Shown: in pieces, positions 1-19,800 of the stretch
Layout of the letters: each line of letters starts with the position of its first letter
Position numbering within the stretch: position 1 is the first letter of the stretch
From: Corella eumyota
Lineage: Eukaryota; Chordata; Ascidiacea; Phlebobranchia; Corellidae
Assembly: GCA_963082875.1 (NCBI GenBank)
Contig: OY720099.1
Coordinates: 8,556,001-8,620,000, forward strand
DNA: 64,000 nucleotides
Direction: 5' to 3'
The notes under the pieces: model-generated
Seen by the model: only the letters and a program-made list of their open reading frames with translations
What the model was told of the DNA's origin: nothing
Databases searched by the model: none
Program-made: the position numbers and the translations under genes

Positions 1-14
1 ATTTTTTGTTATAT

Positions 15-1204
15 TTATGGTCGGAGGCCAATTTCTCGTTGGCACAAAATTCCATTATTTGACCCTTCACAAGGGACATCATCATACATCAATCCTTGGT
101 CTCTTGATATAACTGTACATGCAGCATCTTGGTAATTGTCAGGTTGTCCAGGTGCCCAATCAGCTGCCTCGGGAGTAATTTCTTCTCCATCAGACCATCT
201 AAAAATGCCTTCTTCTGCTGCATCTGTTAGATCAATCCACACAGCATGTGTGTTAATGCAGGTTCGCAAAAAGTTATCAATGACATACCTGTATTAATAA
301 AATAATATTTTTAAATGAAAATAAGTTTTTATCTATACTTTTAAATTGTCATTAACCAAAGTGCATTATGATAGATAAAATCAAAAACAACTATAATATA
401 TAAATAAAAGACAACTTGCATTCGTCTTTCTCTAGTACTTAATCCAACAGAAGCAACTTCTACGCCATCGCCCAAACCATTACAAAAAGTCTGTGCAGCT
501 GAGAAGGTCACAAATGTATTTGGTGGTGTGAGAAAAAATTGGTAGCCATCCAATCCGAGGAACCAACCAGGTTCAGAAAGTCCTATTATATTTAAAAAAG
601 GTTGTTACTTAAAATTCCTTTTTTAACACATGTCAAGTGTTATACCTTAAAATTTAATTATTTTAAACAAAATCCTAAATTTGTAAGTTGTATTTCTGAT
701 GAGACAAAAATTTCAATTTGCAGTTTAAAAATGTTTTACTTACTATTAATGTAGTTGTTAAGTTCTTGAATTTGAGCTGTAAAAATATTTAAAAAAATTA
801 GTCCTATAAAATAAGGTTTTTAAATGATTAAAAAAATCATGCAATTCACGAAAAAAAAATTATTTCTAAATTTTACCGTTATCTGATGGAGTAGTGGGTG
901 GGGGTGCTTGTGTTGTAGGATCTGGTTGGGTTGGTGGAACAGTTGTCTGAAACAAAACAAAAAAATTATTTCTACTTAAAAGTGGGCGTCAAATTTTGAA
1001 ACAAAATTTTTGACAACAAAATCGTACCACAAAATCCGATGGGGGTACAATGACATTCCCATTTAAATCTGTCCAAATAGCTTCTGGGGGCCCATCACCC
1101 CCCCTTCTACAATAAGTTGGGACGATACACGAATGAAAGGGGTCTTGGGCTTTTATCGCAAGCGCAAATGCCAAAATAAAACCTATAACTAAATAATGCA
1201 CCAT
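15..1204 (-). CDS. Secreted C-type lectin-domain protein (5 exons, 238 aa)
   Basis: Exons on the minus strand are 1204-1028, 946-877, 776-744, 582-420 and 288-15, and all phases agree. The product starts with a hydrophobic signal peptide (about residues 1-19), followed by a small Cys-containing N-terminal segment, a Thr/Pro-rich linker encoded by the 70-nt exon, an 11-codon exon with a short helix-like stretch, and one C-type lectin domain. Lectin hallmarks visible are WIDLTD, FRWSDG, W-PGQPDN and the final ILCQ cysteine. The QPD triplet is that of galactose-type Ca-binding loops; the usual WND is replaced by YDD, so Ca-dependent sugar binding is uncertain. The junction 420/288 only keeps frame with a GC donor (GCAAGT), giving a GC-AG intron. 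Secreted lectins of this kind often serve in immunity or adhesion, but the ligand is unknown. The 3' UTR lies outside the window. Confidence 0.85.
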
Positions 1205-1356
1205 TTTATATACTCTCTAATTTCTGTAAAAAAACAAAATGTACTATGTTGAAAAAAATTAGGCAAAAGTTGTTATGTCATTTTTTAAAAAGCGCAACTT
1301 TTTTATTTCGAATTCTGTGGTACGAAGTTATAGAAATTTAAAAATAATGTGTCTAC

Positions 1357-1515
1357 CGGAAGTGGATTTGGATTAGGAATCCTCCTCCAGTTAGTTACCC
1401 TTGCTCCATCCGAGGCTCTAGTACACACTGTAGGCACTGTGCACCTTCTATATATTTGCCCAGCGCAACATGATAACAAACTAACGACTAGTGTGAATGT
1501 TAAAAAACTTTGCAT
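1357..1515 (-). CDS. Paralogous or alternative first exon of the lectin gene
   Basis: A 53-codon segment begins with ATG at 1515 and encodes a signal peptide (MQSFLTFTLVVSLLSCCAGQ) and then a Cys-Thr-Val-Pro-Thr-Val-Cys segment. It matches, in layout, the first exon of the lectin gene just downstream (Cys-Ile-Val-Pro-Thr-Tyr-Cys, then an Asp-Gly and a Trp). A donor GTAGAC follows at phase 0, the same phase as the acceptor at 946, so it could splice to the same lectin exons as an alternative promoter/first exon. If unspliced it would encode a 70-aa secreted peptide. I cannot tell which from sequence alone; a tandem duplicate that lost its remaining exons is a third possibility. Confidence 0.55.
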
Positions 1516-2299
1516 TTTTACCCCTATTATATCTTAAAAGTTGCAGTATGTTGCACTTTTTAAGTTGTAGATGCCAATGAAAAAAAGTCTGCGAATACCA
1601 TGGCTTTTATATTGACTTTTTTGGTTAAAGGTTATTTTTAAACCTGTTTTTAATTTTTATATCACTGGTAAAATCTGCCCTTAGGATAATCGTGCCTGTT
1701 TTATTTGTTAAAACAAGTTATTTTTTGTTTAAAGATAAATGCTTTTAGCCAATCACAGAGCGTTAAGACAGCATGCCCAAAATATAAAAATAAATTAAAA
1801 ACTTCTGTTTAAGTTATTTAACCGGTTTTCTTATTTATATCAACACTTATCTTTGCCCTAAGGATAGATGTAAATACGTGTTTTCTAAGTAAAAGGTAAG
1901 ATAAAAATTTTATAGGCTAACTTTTTGCAGTTTATATTTAAACAAGTCATTCAGGTTCGTGATTTTGCTACTAATCTGCAGTGAAGTCTGCAATTAAACT
2001 TATGATACAAACCTAAAACATTGTCCATTTAAGTGTAGTTCAATAATACCTCAAAAAATATTTACATAGTTTTTTTATTTGTATACAATTAATTTATTTA
2101 ACTAAAATGAATTAGTAAAATTTAAATTTTTCTCTATTTTAAGATAGTAACTATTTAGATTATCTTTAAAATTTTTATTACTTGTTTTCTAAGTAAAATA
2201 TTGCTAATTTATATATTTTTATTTCAAATAGGTTAATAATAGCACATGGTTTATTAATATTTTTAAGAATGAATATAATAGAAAACATTTCTGCTGAAA
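1516..2299. other. Intergenic, no gene seen
   Basis: AT-rich DNA between the minus-strand lectin exons and the zinc-finger relic. It should hold the lectin promoter(s). I see no credible exon, RNA gene or clear repeat. Confidence 0.5.
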
Positions 2300-2773
2300 A
2301 TATTGGTCTGAAAATATACAAGAACTACAGATGATAAAAAGAAAAATGAGACAAGAAATAAGAAATCTAAAAAAGAAAATGAAATACTATTACAGTATAA
2401 CATCACCTCAAATAAAAAAACAAAAGCAATATAGAATTAACAGAATCTGAAATATTGGCATCAAAATCGAATCAAAATAATGGCACAAAAAAGATCAAGA
2501 AATAATAGCTTCAAATTAAAACCTTAATTCGAAGTCTACAATGACATATGGTCAAAAATATAAAAAAAACTGCTGTTTAATCAGAAAACAATGTTGAAAA
2601 CGAAAACGGCTCCAAATTATCATTTTCGTGTCACTTTTGTTGTAGGCGTTTGACCGACGAAAAACTTAAAAACGTCACATGAAAGTACATAGTGGTAATC
2701 ATCCATGTGTTGTGGAAACAGATACTCTCATAAGGTAGTCTAAAAAGTCATTTAAAAGCAGCCCATAATGTTT
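2300..2773 (+). pseudogene. Decayed C2H2 zinc-finger gene fragment
   Basis: Around 2600-2690 a plus-strand frame reads SFSCHFCCRRLTDEKLK and, after a one-base frame change, RHMKVHSG, which is the Cys...His-x3-His-Ser-Gly pattern of a C2H2 finger. About 2705-2770, in shifted frames, CCGNRYSHK and then LKSHLKAAH give a second finger. Upstream, 2305-2455 holds a lysine-rich, helix-like open stretch (ENIQELQMIKRKMRQEIR) ending at a stop. The repeated frame changes and in-frame stops between recognisable finger parts indicate a dead gene copy rather than an active one. It might be a relic of a host zinc-finger gene or of a transposon-borne finger protein. Confidence 0.5.
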
Positions 2774-3161
2774 TCGATTATACCACATACAAATTGGTTT
2801 TGCCTTATTCTAACCCCCACATAACAATACACTCTATGACTCAATGGTAGTTATGGTGTTAGTTATTTAAAAAATATGTTATAAAAAAAAAAAATGTTAT
2901 ATAGTTATTTAAAAAAAATGTTATATCCTCATGTTTTTTTCAATATATCAAGATATTTTTGACTTACTAATGCAAAACATAAATCACAAATTAGTACAAA
3001 TATTGACCTGTGTATACATACAAGCAACTACACTTTTCTAATCAAAAGATTTTTTGTTTCCCGTTAAAATTTTGTTGTTTCTTGAGTCTGTGATTTATTT
3101 TTAACACAAAACTTACTTTATTTGTTTTTAATCTTATTGAAGGTTTTGTTAAATTAGGCTA

Positions 3162-10102
<6,941 letters not shown>

Positions 10103-10104
10103 AC

Positions 10105-10123
10105 CCAAGGTTACCCACCTTGG
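10105..10123 (+). promoter_or_regulatory. Perfect 7-bp hairpin just after the SELENOO stop
   Basis: CCAAGGT (10105-10111), a 5-nt loop TACCC, then ACCTTGG (10117-10123). It begins 11 nt after the UGA. Stem-loops at this spacing promote Sec decoding in some selenoprotein mRNAs (Sec redefinition elements), but that role here is inference. Confidence 0.45.
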
Positions 10124-10188
10124 ATGCCCAGGGTTGCTGTATTTAATTAAATATATTTTTGGCAGCCCTGTTTTGTGTTTGCTTAAAA

Positions 10189-10224
10189 ATGACGGTTAAC
10201 ATCAAAACTGGATTTTCCAATGAT
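10189..10224 (+). promoter_or_regulatory. Candidate SECIS element in SELENOO 3' UTR
   Basis: ATGA at 10189-10192, an A-run (AAAA) at 10204-10207 and TGAT at 10221-10224 occur in SECIS order, about 96 nt after the Sec codon. The ATGA-to-AA spacing of 11 nt is canonical; the distance from AA to TGAT is a little short and helix II would contain mismatches. A competing stem exists: GTTA(A)CATC pairs with GATGTAAC at the 3' side. No other stretch in the following 500 bp shows the motif trio as well. Confidence 0.45.
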
Positions 10225-10852
10225 GTAACTTGAAGTAGTTAAGCTTGGTTTTTATTTGTTCATTAATTTAAAGTTTATTGTTTGTTTGTCATTTTTTTCT
10301 GTATCTTTTTAGTATATGTAATGCATTTTAGGTTGTATATTTTTTGATAAACCTTTAGCGGAAATTTAGTCGGTAGTTTGTTCTTTTTTTCAAAATATCG
10401 TGTAAATATTTAGTGAAAATACTAATTTAACTTTTCTAATATTCTGTAAAAAGAAAATTATACCTCCTATTTTTCGTTCTGTATATATATTTTATTTTCA
10501 TAAACTGCTAAAATAGGTTCGGGATATAGCATAAAAAAATTGTTTCATTTTTTTTCTTCTGATAAGTATACATTTTTAAGTTTAAAGTTTGCATATCACT
10601 CCTTAAAAATCATTTTACATTTGAAAAAAGTTAATAAAAGTATTTGGCAACATTGAATTATTTAACTATTTTTCGCTCGCAGCAGTTTTTGCTTAAAAGC
10701 ATTTACGTCCAGCTGTCCAGTACGTCTTAAACCAGTTCCCGCAAACCAAAGAGTAGTGAAATTTAACTTGTTTTTGTTAATATTTATGATTAAACATAGT
10801 TTAGGGACTCGTTTTGTAGAACTTGTGGTATATGTACGACAACGTCCATAAA
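10225..10852. other. SELENOO 3' UTR and SELENOO/RhoGEF intergenic
   Basis: AT-rich, no exon seen. AATAAA-like TTAATAAAAG near 10630 is a possible SELENOO polyadenylation signal. The RhoGEF promoter should lie in the last few hundred bases. Confidence 0.4.
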
Positions 10853-13800
10853 ATGGACGATTTTCGTAAACTGTTTCGAAGACAGCGATCTATAAAAGTT
10901 GTGCATGGACAAGAAAGCTTTTCAGACAGCATTATTTCACATTCTCGAAATGACAATCACGCAATTAAAAGTTCTAAGGAAAACCTTAACTCTAGTATCC
11001 CTTTAACACCTAATGCCAATGCTAATTCCTCGGAGAGTAACATACATAATGAGGATAAATTTGATGGCGAATTTAAAGGGCCAAGAGGCTGGAGAAAATC
11101 TTTTCGGAAATTGCGATGGAAAAAAAGAGAGCCTGTCACCAGTGTGTCGACTGATGATATTGCAAAAAGTGCTTCCAGTGACAATGTAGATCAAATGTCG
11201 CCAACAAAATCTCCTGGCAGGGTCAGCAAACGGTGGTCATACTCTCCTGACTTATGTGAAGATAATGTTCCTGGTGCGAAAGAGTTAAGAGGAACCTTGG
11301 AAAGAAAATTAAGCACAAAACGCGAGGTTGACGATACACCCAGAGATCTGTTTATGAAACCAAAAGCGCCACGTCATTTCAAGTTTGATCACAGTCTCAA
11401 TAAAACAAAAAGTAATGAAAAAGATGATGAGTACGACCTTGATACTAGAAATCGTGACATGTCAATTAGCTCATTTAATTCAACTCAAGACTCACCTTCT
11501 CACTTTGCTCATGGTGATCCTCCTAACTCGCTTAACGTACAACAAGCTTCGCGATTTTATGCAATGTCTCATTTATCACAGAGCCAACCCATATCTTCGA
11601 ATAATAACAACTTAAAATTTGACAATGACGTAAAAAGAACGTCTTCTGGGATCATAACACCAACAGAGGAAAATAATAATAACAACCTGAATCAAGAATA
11701 TGAGACACCTCACCATCCCGGTTAGTGATTTTATTTATCTTTTTCTTAGCCTATTAAGGGCAAATTAGACTTTTGTTAGGCAAATTAGACTTTTAACTAG
11801 CGGGTAAGCGATAATTATATTCATATAAATGTTTAGCAGGATAAAAATTAGTAAAAAGGGTTCATAAACAATACTATTAGTTATGATAACTGTCTTATTA
11901 CCAAAAACAATAATATGCCTAAAAACAGTATTTTACCAATAAATGAGACATTCTCCATTAACATCATTCTATCTAATTTCCCTGAAAAAATCTGATCAAT
12001 TTCTGCAAAAATGTTGACCCTAATTTCAGTAAAAATGTTGTTTTCAGAAATCTTTTTTTTGCTAATATTAACAAATGTCATCAGTTATGTTTGTAGCTTG
12101 TGACACCATATTTAAAACCTTATTTATTTTATTTTAATAAACACAGTAAAATTCTATATGCAAGCATAACTTGTAGATAATTTTTTAATCTAATATTTTT
12201 ATTCAGGCAACCTTTATAAGATGGCAAATTATGATCAGAATCGTTCAACTGATGAAACTCCTGAGGAAGATGAAATTCCTTACAGCTTTGAGGTAATATT
12301 TTTTGGTTACTTGTAGTTTATGATTCTTACGGTTTTCGCCAAATATCCTTTTACTGTTTTAGTTCATATTTATATACTTTAAATATACATACCCTAGCTT
12401 AATATTTACTATATATATGTTATATATCATTATTTTTTGTAATAATTTTTGTATATACTTATTGTTTTTGCTACTTTAACGGTTCTTGCATCTTTTTACT
12501 TTTACAGTTTCGAACACATTTTTTTTAGGAAATTTCTTTTTATATAAAATATAAAGCCTACTTTAAAAGCTTACATTATATTGGGTTTGGATGTTATATG
12601 GATGAAAGTTGTTTGTTATATTTACTTTATTGATAACATTATATAACTTAAAATGAAAAAAAATGATCATGTAAAAAAATAAGTAAATATATACCTTAAA
12701 AAAGATATAAATATTATAGTTCAATTATTTATATTTTTTTTTCTGCTTTTAATTGAACATTTTAAAATTTAAATATTATTCAAGATAGTGCTTTGTCCAC
12801 AAAGTTTTTCCTAAATGTATATAACTTAACTGTATTACAAAAACAGCTTACATACTAAGTTTAAATAAAAGAAAACCAAGTTGGACAAATTTAAGTAACT
12901 TAATCTTATTGAACCGGAAATTTCTCGGGTTAACAAAGAGAAAAAATTCTTGGATTACAAAGCCTAACCTGAACTTTAATTTTTTTCTTTTTTTTAACCA
13001 ACATATACGATTTCTGTTAATTTTTTTTAGGATATCGACGAAGTCCTTGTCAATGCTTCTAGAAATGCCACTTTACAGAGCTTACATGGTCAAAATGATA
13101 GCAGTTTACTGCCGAGATACTTTACAGGTACTTATATCCATCTATGTTTTTGTTCTACTTTAAATTAGATTTAAATTGTTTTTTTACCGAAACATTTATT
13201 GGTTATGTAACCATTAATTTAATTGCCCATTTTACAATACAATTTTATTTATTGTTTTTAAATTTAGGAATTTTATACAGAATATTTGTTTTGTCATGAT
13301 ATCAGATTTATTTAAAAAACTTCAAGAAATTTTTTGCTGTTTGTGGAATTTTTTTTTTAAATGTTGAACGGATTATTTCTTTTAAAAGGTTTCTGATGAA
13401 AATAAAAATATTAATTACTTAATTTTATGTAACTGGTAAATATAAATTTATTAATACTATGTAATAAATAGATTTTCAATAAAAATTAGTTATTGGTCTA
13501 TTTTAGCATATTACAGTATTAATGTATATCTATGTAAATTTTAATATTTTAAAATGCCCTTTTACCTTATAGGGAAATTTAACAGAAATATACCAACTTT
13601 AGTTATCATTATTTTTTAAATTATTTCTGCTTTATTATCTTTTATAGCTTATACTTTTGTCAAAGCAGTGGTGTTGTAAATGTGTAAACAAATCTTTTTG
13701 CTAGAGGCAACTTTTTAAGGCAACTGTATAGATAGGATTATCAAGTTTTTATTTACACTATGTGGCTTGTCTTGTGACTGTAAAATCTTCCCTGTTGACT

Positions 13801-16800
13801 AAATTTGTCTATTTTTTATGCTTGACTGATAGGCCTAATCTGTTTTGTTGTTGTAACTTTTTTACTACCTGTCCTAATTTTTCACAAAATTTCATGCTTT
13901 GTATGTGCGATATTTTACTAATTAAATATAAATATGTAATACTAAACTATTTTATTAAAAAATTCATGGAATTTTAATAATTTTATTTTTTTAATTTTAT
14001 TTTAACGAAGGCACCTTAATGAGAAGAAGAGCTGGTACAAAATATGAACGAGATGCTGAAATGGTTTTGGAAAACCTGGATTACAACACACCAGTAAACC
14101 ATTACTACCAACATCTTAACGACCATCAAGATCAAAGGGAAAATTTACATGAGGAGGTACTAATAAAATTATTTTCTAAGATATATTTTTAAACTAGTTT
14201 AAGATTATCAATGCTCTTAAAAAAATTAAACATCTACTGCTATTAATATGTTAAAAACTTTATAATTTGTCAGATTTCCATATTGTTGGTAAATAGGTTA
14301 TCAAAAAATCGTTGAATAATTAACAATACCCTTTTTGTCATTTCTACTCATAGTTTGTTTAAATGATGTAATGATTTTGTTGATAGGACTCAAGCGAGAA
14401 TGATTTAGACACTTCAGAAGAAAATGAAATTCCAATCCCAGTTAGTATTGTGTTTTTTTAAGTCTATGAAATTATTAAGAAATAAATTGCGTCATAGTTT
14501 ATGATTTTATCTTTTTTAAATGACATTTTGTTTTTTAGAAAAAAAAATTAAAAAATAGGTGTAAAAAATTTTTTTTTAAATAACTCTTTTTTCATATTAA
14601 GGAGGACAACACATCATGGGGAAGTGAGGAGTTTGACTCCTCTTCTTCCGAGGAAGATAAGTTTGAAACAGATATAAGTACAAAAAACAACAAAAAAGTG
14701 GAAAGGGTAAATTTTACACCTAATTAATTTTGTTAAATGTTGTACAGTACCTTAAGTAAAATTAATATCATAACATTAAAAGTGTTTATTAATATGTATA
14801 TTGCAAAATGTTTGATATATATTTAGGTTTCATTTATAGACATTAAAAATAAAAAATAAATTACTGTTTGTAAGGCATTCTTAAATTGTCATAGGCATAA
14901 ATTAGTTGTTACCATATTACAGCAAATAAAATACAGCCTTTTGGGTAGGCAATCAAACAGTGTTTATAATTTAATAATATTTTAACATTTTTATAATTTT
15001 AGACTAACAAAGATGCTCAGAAGTTTCGATTTTGGGAAAGAACTTCAGCAAAGAAAAAGAACTCAAATTCAAAAGGTAAATAAAAATAACTTTTTTAAAA
15101 ATTAAATTTTATTGCATACTATGCTATTCTACTGTTTACAGTTTTTCGCCTATGTCAAATTGTCGAGTTTTAATCAATTATTAATGTTTTTCTTATTGAG
15201 AAAAAATGCAAGGTTTTTTTTTATATTTTTTATGGTCCTCGGTGGTAGTTCAAATGAGTTAATGTTATCCACTTAAAATTGACAACCAACTTTTAAAAAA
15301 ATAAAACATATTAAAGCGAAATAAAAAAAATTAAAAATTAATACCTTAGAAAAATTTTTAAAACAAAACCAATTTTTTTTTTCTAAAATTGTAAAAATAT
15401 TTTAAATAAATTTCTAGTTGAAGCTGAGCCTTCGTCTTTTGTCAATGTTGATTTACCTGTCTTCCGTCACCCACTGCCCCATTTACCCCCATTCGTGCCC
15501 CCGGATCTTACCACCTCACAACTTAAACGAAGAAAAATAGTTGGGACCATTATTTCAAGTGAACAATCTTATATTGAGAGTTTGCAAAGATTGGAAACTG
15601 ATTACAAGTAGGAAATCATATTTTTTATATTAATATTTGTTAAATAATTTGTGTTTTTGGGAAGCAATTTTACTGCTGGAAAGGTTTAGGGATTATGTAG
15701 TTACTTTAACTACAAATAATCTATTAATGGAGCTTAGGTAATGTGTATGTATGTATTTATATCTATGCCCAATTGTAAGGCTTTTATAATAACTGCTGTT
15801 TTTGGTGCACAGCACAGTTAGATTATTACCAGCAAATTTTAGTTGCATGTTGCAACAATATTATGATAGTTATATAGCAGCTTGTAGTGGGCCAATCAAC
15901 CAGTTGAAAAAATAAAACTTCTTCATGTATTGAAAGTATTTATATTGGATAGAAACTATTTTCAACTAGGAATATAAAATATTTTGCAATTTCACGCACA
16001 GCGTTTAAGCTAACAGTTAGGAAATTTTTTTTTACAAGACTTTAAATTTAAATTTTTTGAAAAATTTTTTTAGGCAAGCATTATTGGATAGTAAGCCTCC
16101 AATAATCTCAAGCGAAACAATCTCAAAAATTTTTTACAAAATTTCGGACATCTTGCAATGTCATCGATTGTTTCAAATAGCCCTTGCTACTGCCACTTGT
16201 GACTGGGATGAACATGAATGTATCGGAGGAACTTTCGTAGCTTCGGTAAACATTTCAATTTTTCGTTCAAAAATTTATTTAAATTTACTTAAAAGTACAA
16301 TTTCATTGTACATTGAAAATTAAGTTGATTTTTTTTCATTTTAACAGTATACCTTTCTTTATTTAATAAAATAATTTTTAAAAAACTCTTAAAACTTTTT
16401 TTATTTAGTCAAGTCTTAGTTTTAACATAGAATATTTAAGTCATGAAATTTTTTTTTTGGTTACCAAATATACGCTTGCCTATTTTTTTAAAACACAAAA
16501 ATTCTGCTTAATATTAAGCCATTGAAATTACCTTTTATTTGCATTTAGTTCTCAAAATCCATGGTCTTAGAATGCTACGGCGATTTTATCAACAACTTTA
16601 CAACAGCAATGGATACTGTTCGTAAAACTTGTATAAGAAAACCTCAATTTTTGGTGTTCTTACGGGACAGGCAAGCTGATAGTCCAAACAAACTGAATCT
16701 GTATGGCTTAATGCTGAAACCAGTACAACGATTTCCACAATTTATTATGCTTGTTCAGGTTAGTAAGAATTCGAATTAAGATGTTAGTTTTTTAAGATGT

Positions 16801-19800
16801 TAGCCTATTGGTTTAATTATTAACCTTATTGTTGCATATTTTCGAAATGGTAGTGTAGTGGTAAGAACACTTGGGTTTATTACATGAAGTTTTGTGTTCG
16901 ATCCTAACTGCTTCTATGTTAAATTATTTTTAAGTAAGGCACTGGTATAAGGTTTTGCAATTTTAAAACCAATTGGCTGGTTAGTTATTAGGCAGTATTA
17001 TTAGATATAAGCCATTTAAAATTGGCAGTAGGGACTTCAGACTTGGTTTAGGGTGAAAAGGTGATTTTGCCTATTTTACATTATTAGTTAAAATAATATA
17101 ACAAAATACATGAATTTGCCACCAAATCTTTGTGTTTTGTTTACATATTTTAGTCATATGGAAATCATTTACTTAAGAATTTTATAAAAATTTGCTCTTT
17201 AATTTGTAACATTAAACTTTAAAAAAAATTAGAAGATTTCTTTAAATAACAAACACTAGTTTAAGCAAAAAAATTTTCTATCCTTGAATTTACATCTAAG
17301 AGCTTTTATTGACTGTTTAACAGTTTTTATGATGTTGGTTCATACAGGATTTATTAAGCAAGGCTTATACTTTTTATGGTGTGTTAAAAAATATTTTATG
17401 TCTTTATTACGGCAGTCCATGTTTTTAATAAACAAATATTTATATTACCATGTTTTCAGTATTTTGTGATTTTGACTTTAAAAAAAAGTGGTTTTTGTTG
17501 TTGTATTAGTTTTGAGCAATAAATAACAATAAAACAATTTAAAAAACAGTTTTATTTCAGCATGAAATCTTGTTTATTTTTGTTTTTAAGTTTTACTAAT
17601 TGATAAGCAATGTGACAACTCTAACTTTTTAAATTATTTAATTTTTTTTTTGAAAATGTTAAGGGTGTCCACTTCTAATTAAAAACTTTAAATTTATTGT
17701 AATTTTTATTATTTTAAAAAGTTTTACTTTATTTTTTTTACAACTAAATTTTCGATTTTTTAAGCTTTGTTAAAAATTTTTACTTTTTCACTCAGGATTT
17801 ACTCAAGAATACTTCAGTTGAGCATGGAGATCGACTCCAACTACAACTTGCTCTCACCGAGTTAGAAACTCTCGCTGATCGACTTAACCATCACAAGGCA
17901 AGAGAGGAGGGCAACTCAGACCTCAGAACTTTACTCGAGAACAGTAATCTCAAACTTACGACTCAAACTAAGGATGGAAGGATGAGAAGAACAATAAAAC
18001 AAGGTAGTTTGAAAAAAAATAGATTGTTTTTAAATAAATTTATGGCCTAATTTTTTATTTTAAAGCACTTGTTATTTACAGTTCTCGATAAGTATTAACT
18101 TTATGGTAATCACCAAGTTTCTTTTACAGTTCTTAAAAATATATTTTTATTCTCATTATATGACTAATCTATAACTAGTACGTATATACACTGTTTTTTG
18201 GCTACTTTTTTAGTTTAATGCTATTACATTAGCCTATATTTAAAGAAAAAAAATATATATCTTTTAAAAAAGAAAAATTTATTTAAAAAAAATAAATAAT
18301 TATTTTAAATGTTGTAAAAATTACTTTATAGGTGATGTTCGTGAATGTGAAAGTAATGATGATGGCTTGTTAGAAAAAGTAAAAGATTGTCTTCTCGTTT
18401 TAACTAATGACATGCTTATCTGCTGTTCTATAAATACCAGGTACATTAAAATAATAATTTTAAATAACTTTTTTAACACTAATATAATTTTTTTTGTCAA
18501 TTATTTTATGATTAATAATTTGCTGGGTAGCTATGCGGACTGTAACCTTTATGAGCGACGTTTAAGTGGCACAAAACTGTCACAACTCTCCCCCGGTACC
18601 ATGTTTGGAGCGTTTCATTACACTTTTCGACAAATATCTTCTAGTTTAAGGTTTAGTGCATGCCACAGTGGCTTTAAATATGTCGTCATTGGTGTTTTTA
18701 GGAAAACAGGGATTATTTTTGCAGGGGCTATAGATTTTAAAATTCTAAGCAAATATGTTTGAAAAAGGTGTAATTTTTTTGTTGCAAATGTCCTTTATTG
18801 GTGTTTTTTGCATTAAATAAATACCTTGTTGTTGGTTATAGTTAAAGCATGACTTAAGTTTAGTGTAAAAGTATAATGTTGTAAAATATTTGTTTTTTAA
18901 TTCTACGTTGTGATACTAGCCTAACATGTAAAAGTTTTTTTTATTTTGCCTTAGATTCTTTAAACTCAAATTTAAAAGCATAACATTTGTTGACCCTATC
19001 TAGTTGACTTTTGGCAGTTTGTAAAATTATTGATTATAATTTTATTTATATCGCCCTGCTTAAGGGTGCTACAGCATAAAAAAGTGAGGATTAAATCTAG
19101 GTTCTCATGTAGTGATGCAAAGTGTTCTATTTTTTTAAATTTTATCGTTGAAACTTTTGTATATTTCAAACCAAAAATAAAAAAAAAACTAAATATTACT
19201 TTACAGGAGACCACAGAGAGCAGGTGTAGGTACAAGTAAGGATATGTATAAGTTAAAATGGAGAGTGGGTTTGGATGTTGTGGAGGTAATCGATGGTTCA
19301 GAATGTCCCTCCAACAAGTTTAATCGGGAAACGATGACCGAGGACCTTATTTGTCTGCATAAAATCAGTTGGTTTAAACTTTCCAATAATACATTTTGAT
19401 TTTTTTTGTGGGGTTAACTTAAAATATGTCATGGTTTGTAGAAAAGAATAATAAGGTGGAAAAAAGGGGTAAAAAGAAAATTTCTTACTCCCAGTAAAAT
19501 AGTGTTTTTAGGCATATGGTTTTTGATGAAATGGGGTTTGGTCAATTTATACCATTTGTATTTTTTATTATAGGCAAAATGGTTGACGAACTACAGCTTG
19601 ACCATGAAGGGTTAAAGAACACAGTTGTGGAAAAATGTATAAATGACCTTCAAATTAGAATAAGACAAGCTGAGCAAATTGCAAGACAACCAGAGGATAC
19701 TTCTTTTACTGTAAGGTTCCCTGGAAAGTAAGTTTAAAATATGGCTTTAGACTTTTTTCATAGTTTTTTTTTTTGGATAACTGTTTGTGTAAATTTAGAT

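Noticed and set aside
2875-2925. Local tandem duplication of a GTTATTTAAAAAA-ATGTTATA unit
   Set aside because: Two units in low-complexity AT DNA; most likely slippage.
12909-13163. 84-codon open frame across a RhoGEF exon
   Set aside because: It reads exon 3 in the wrong frame; the frame giving [20 protein letters not shown] joins its neighbours in phase.
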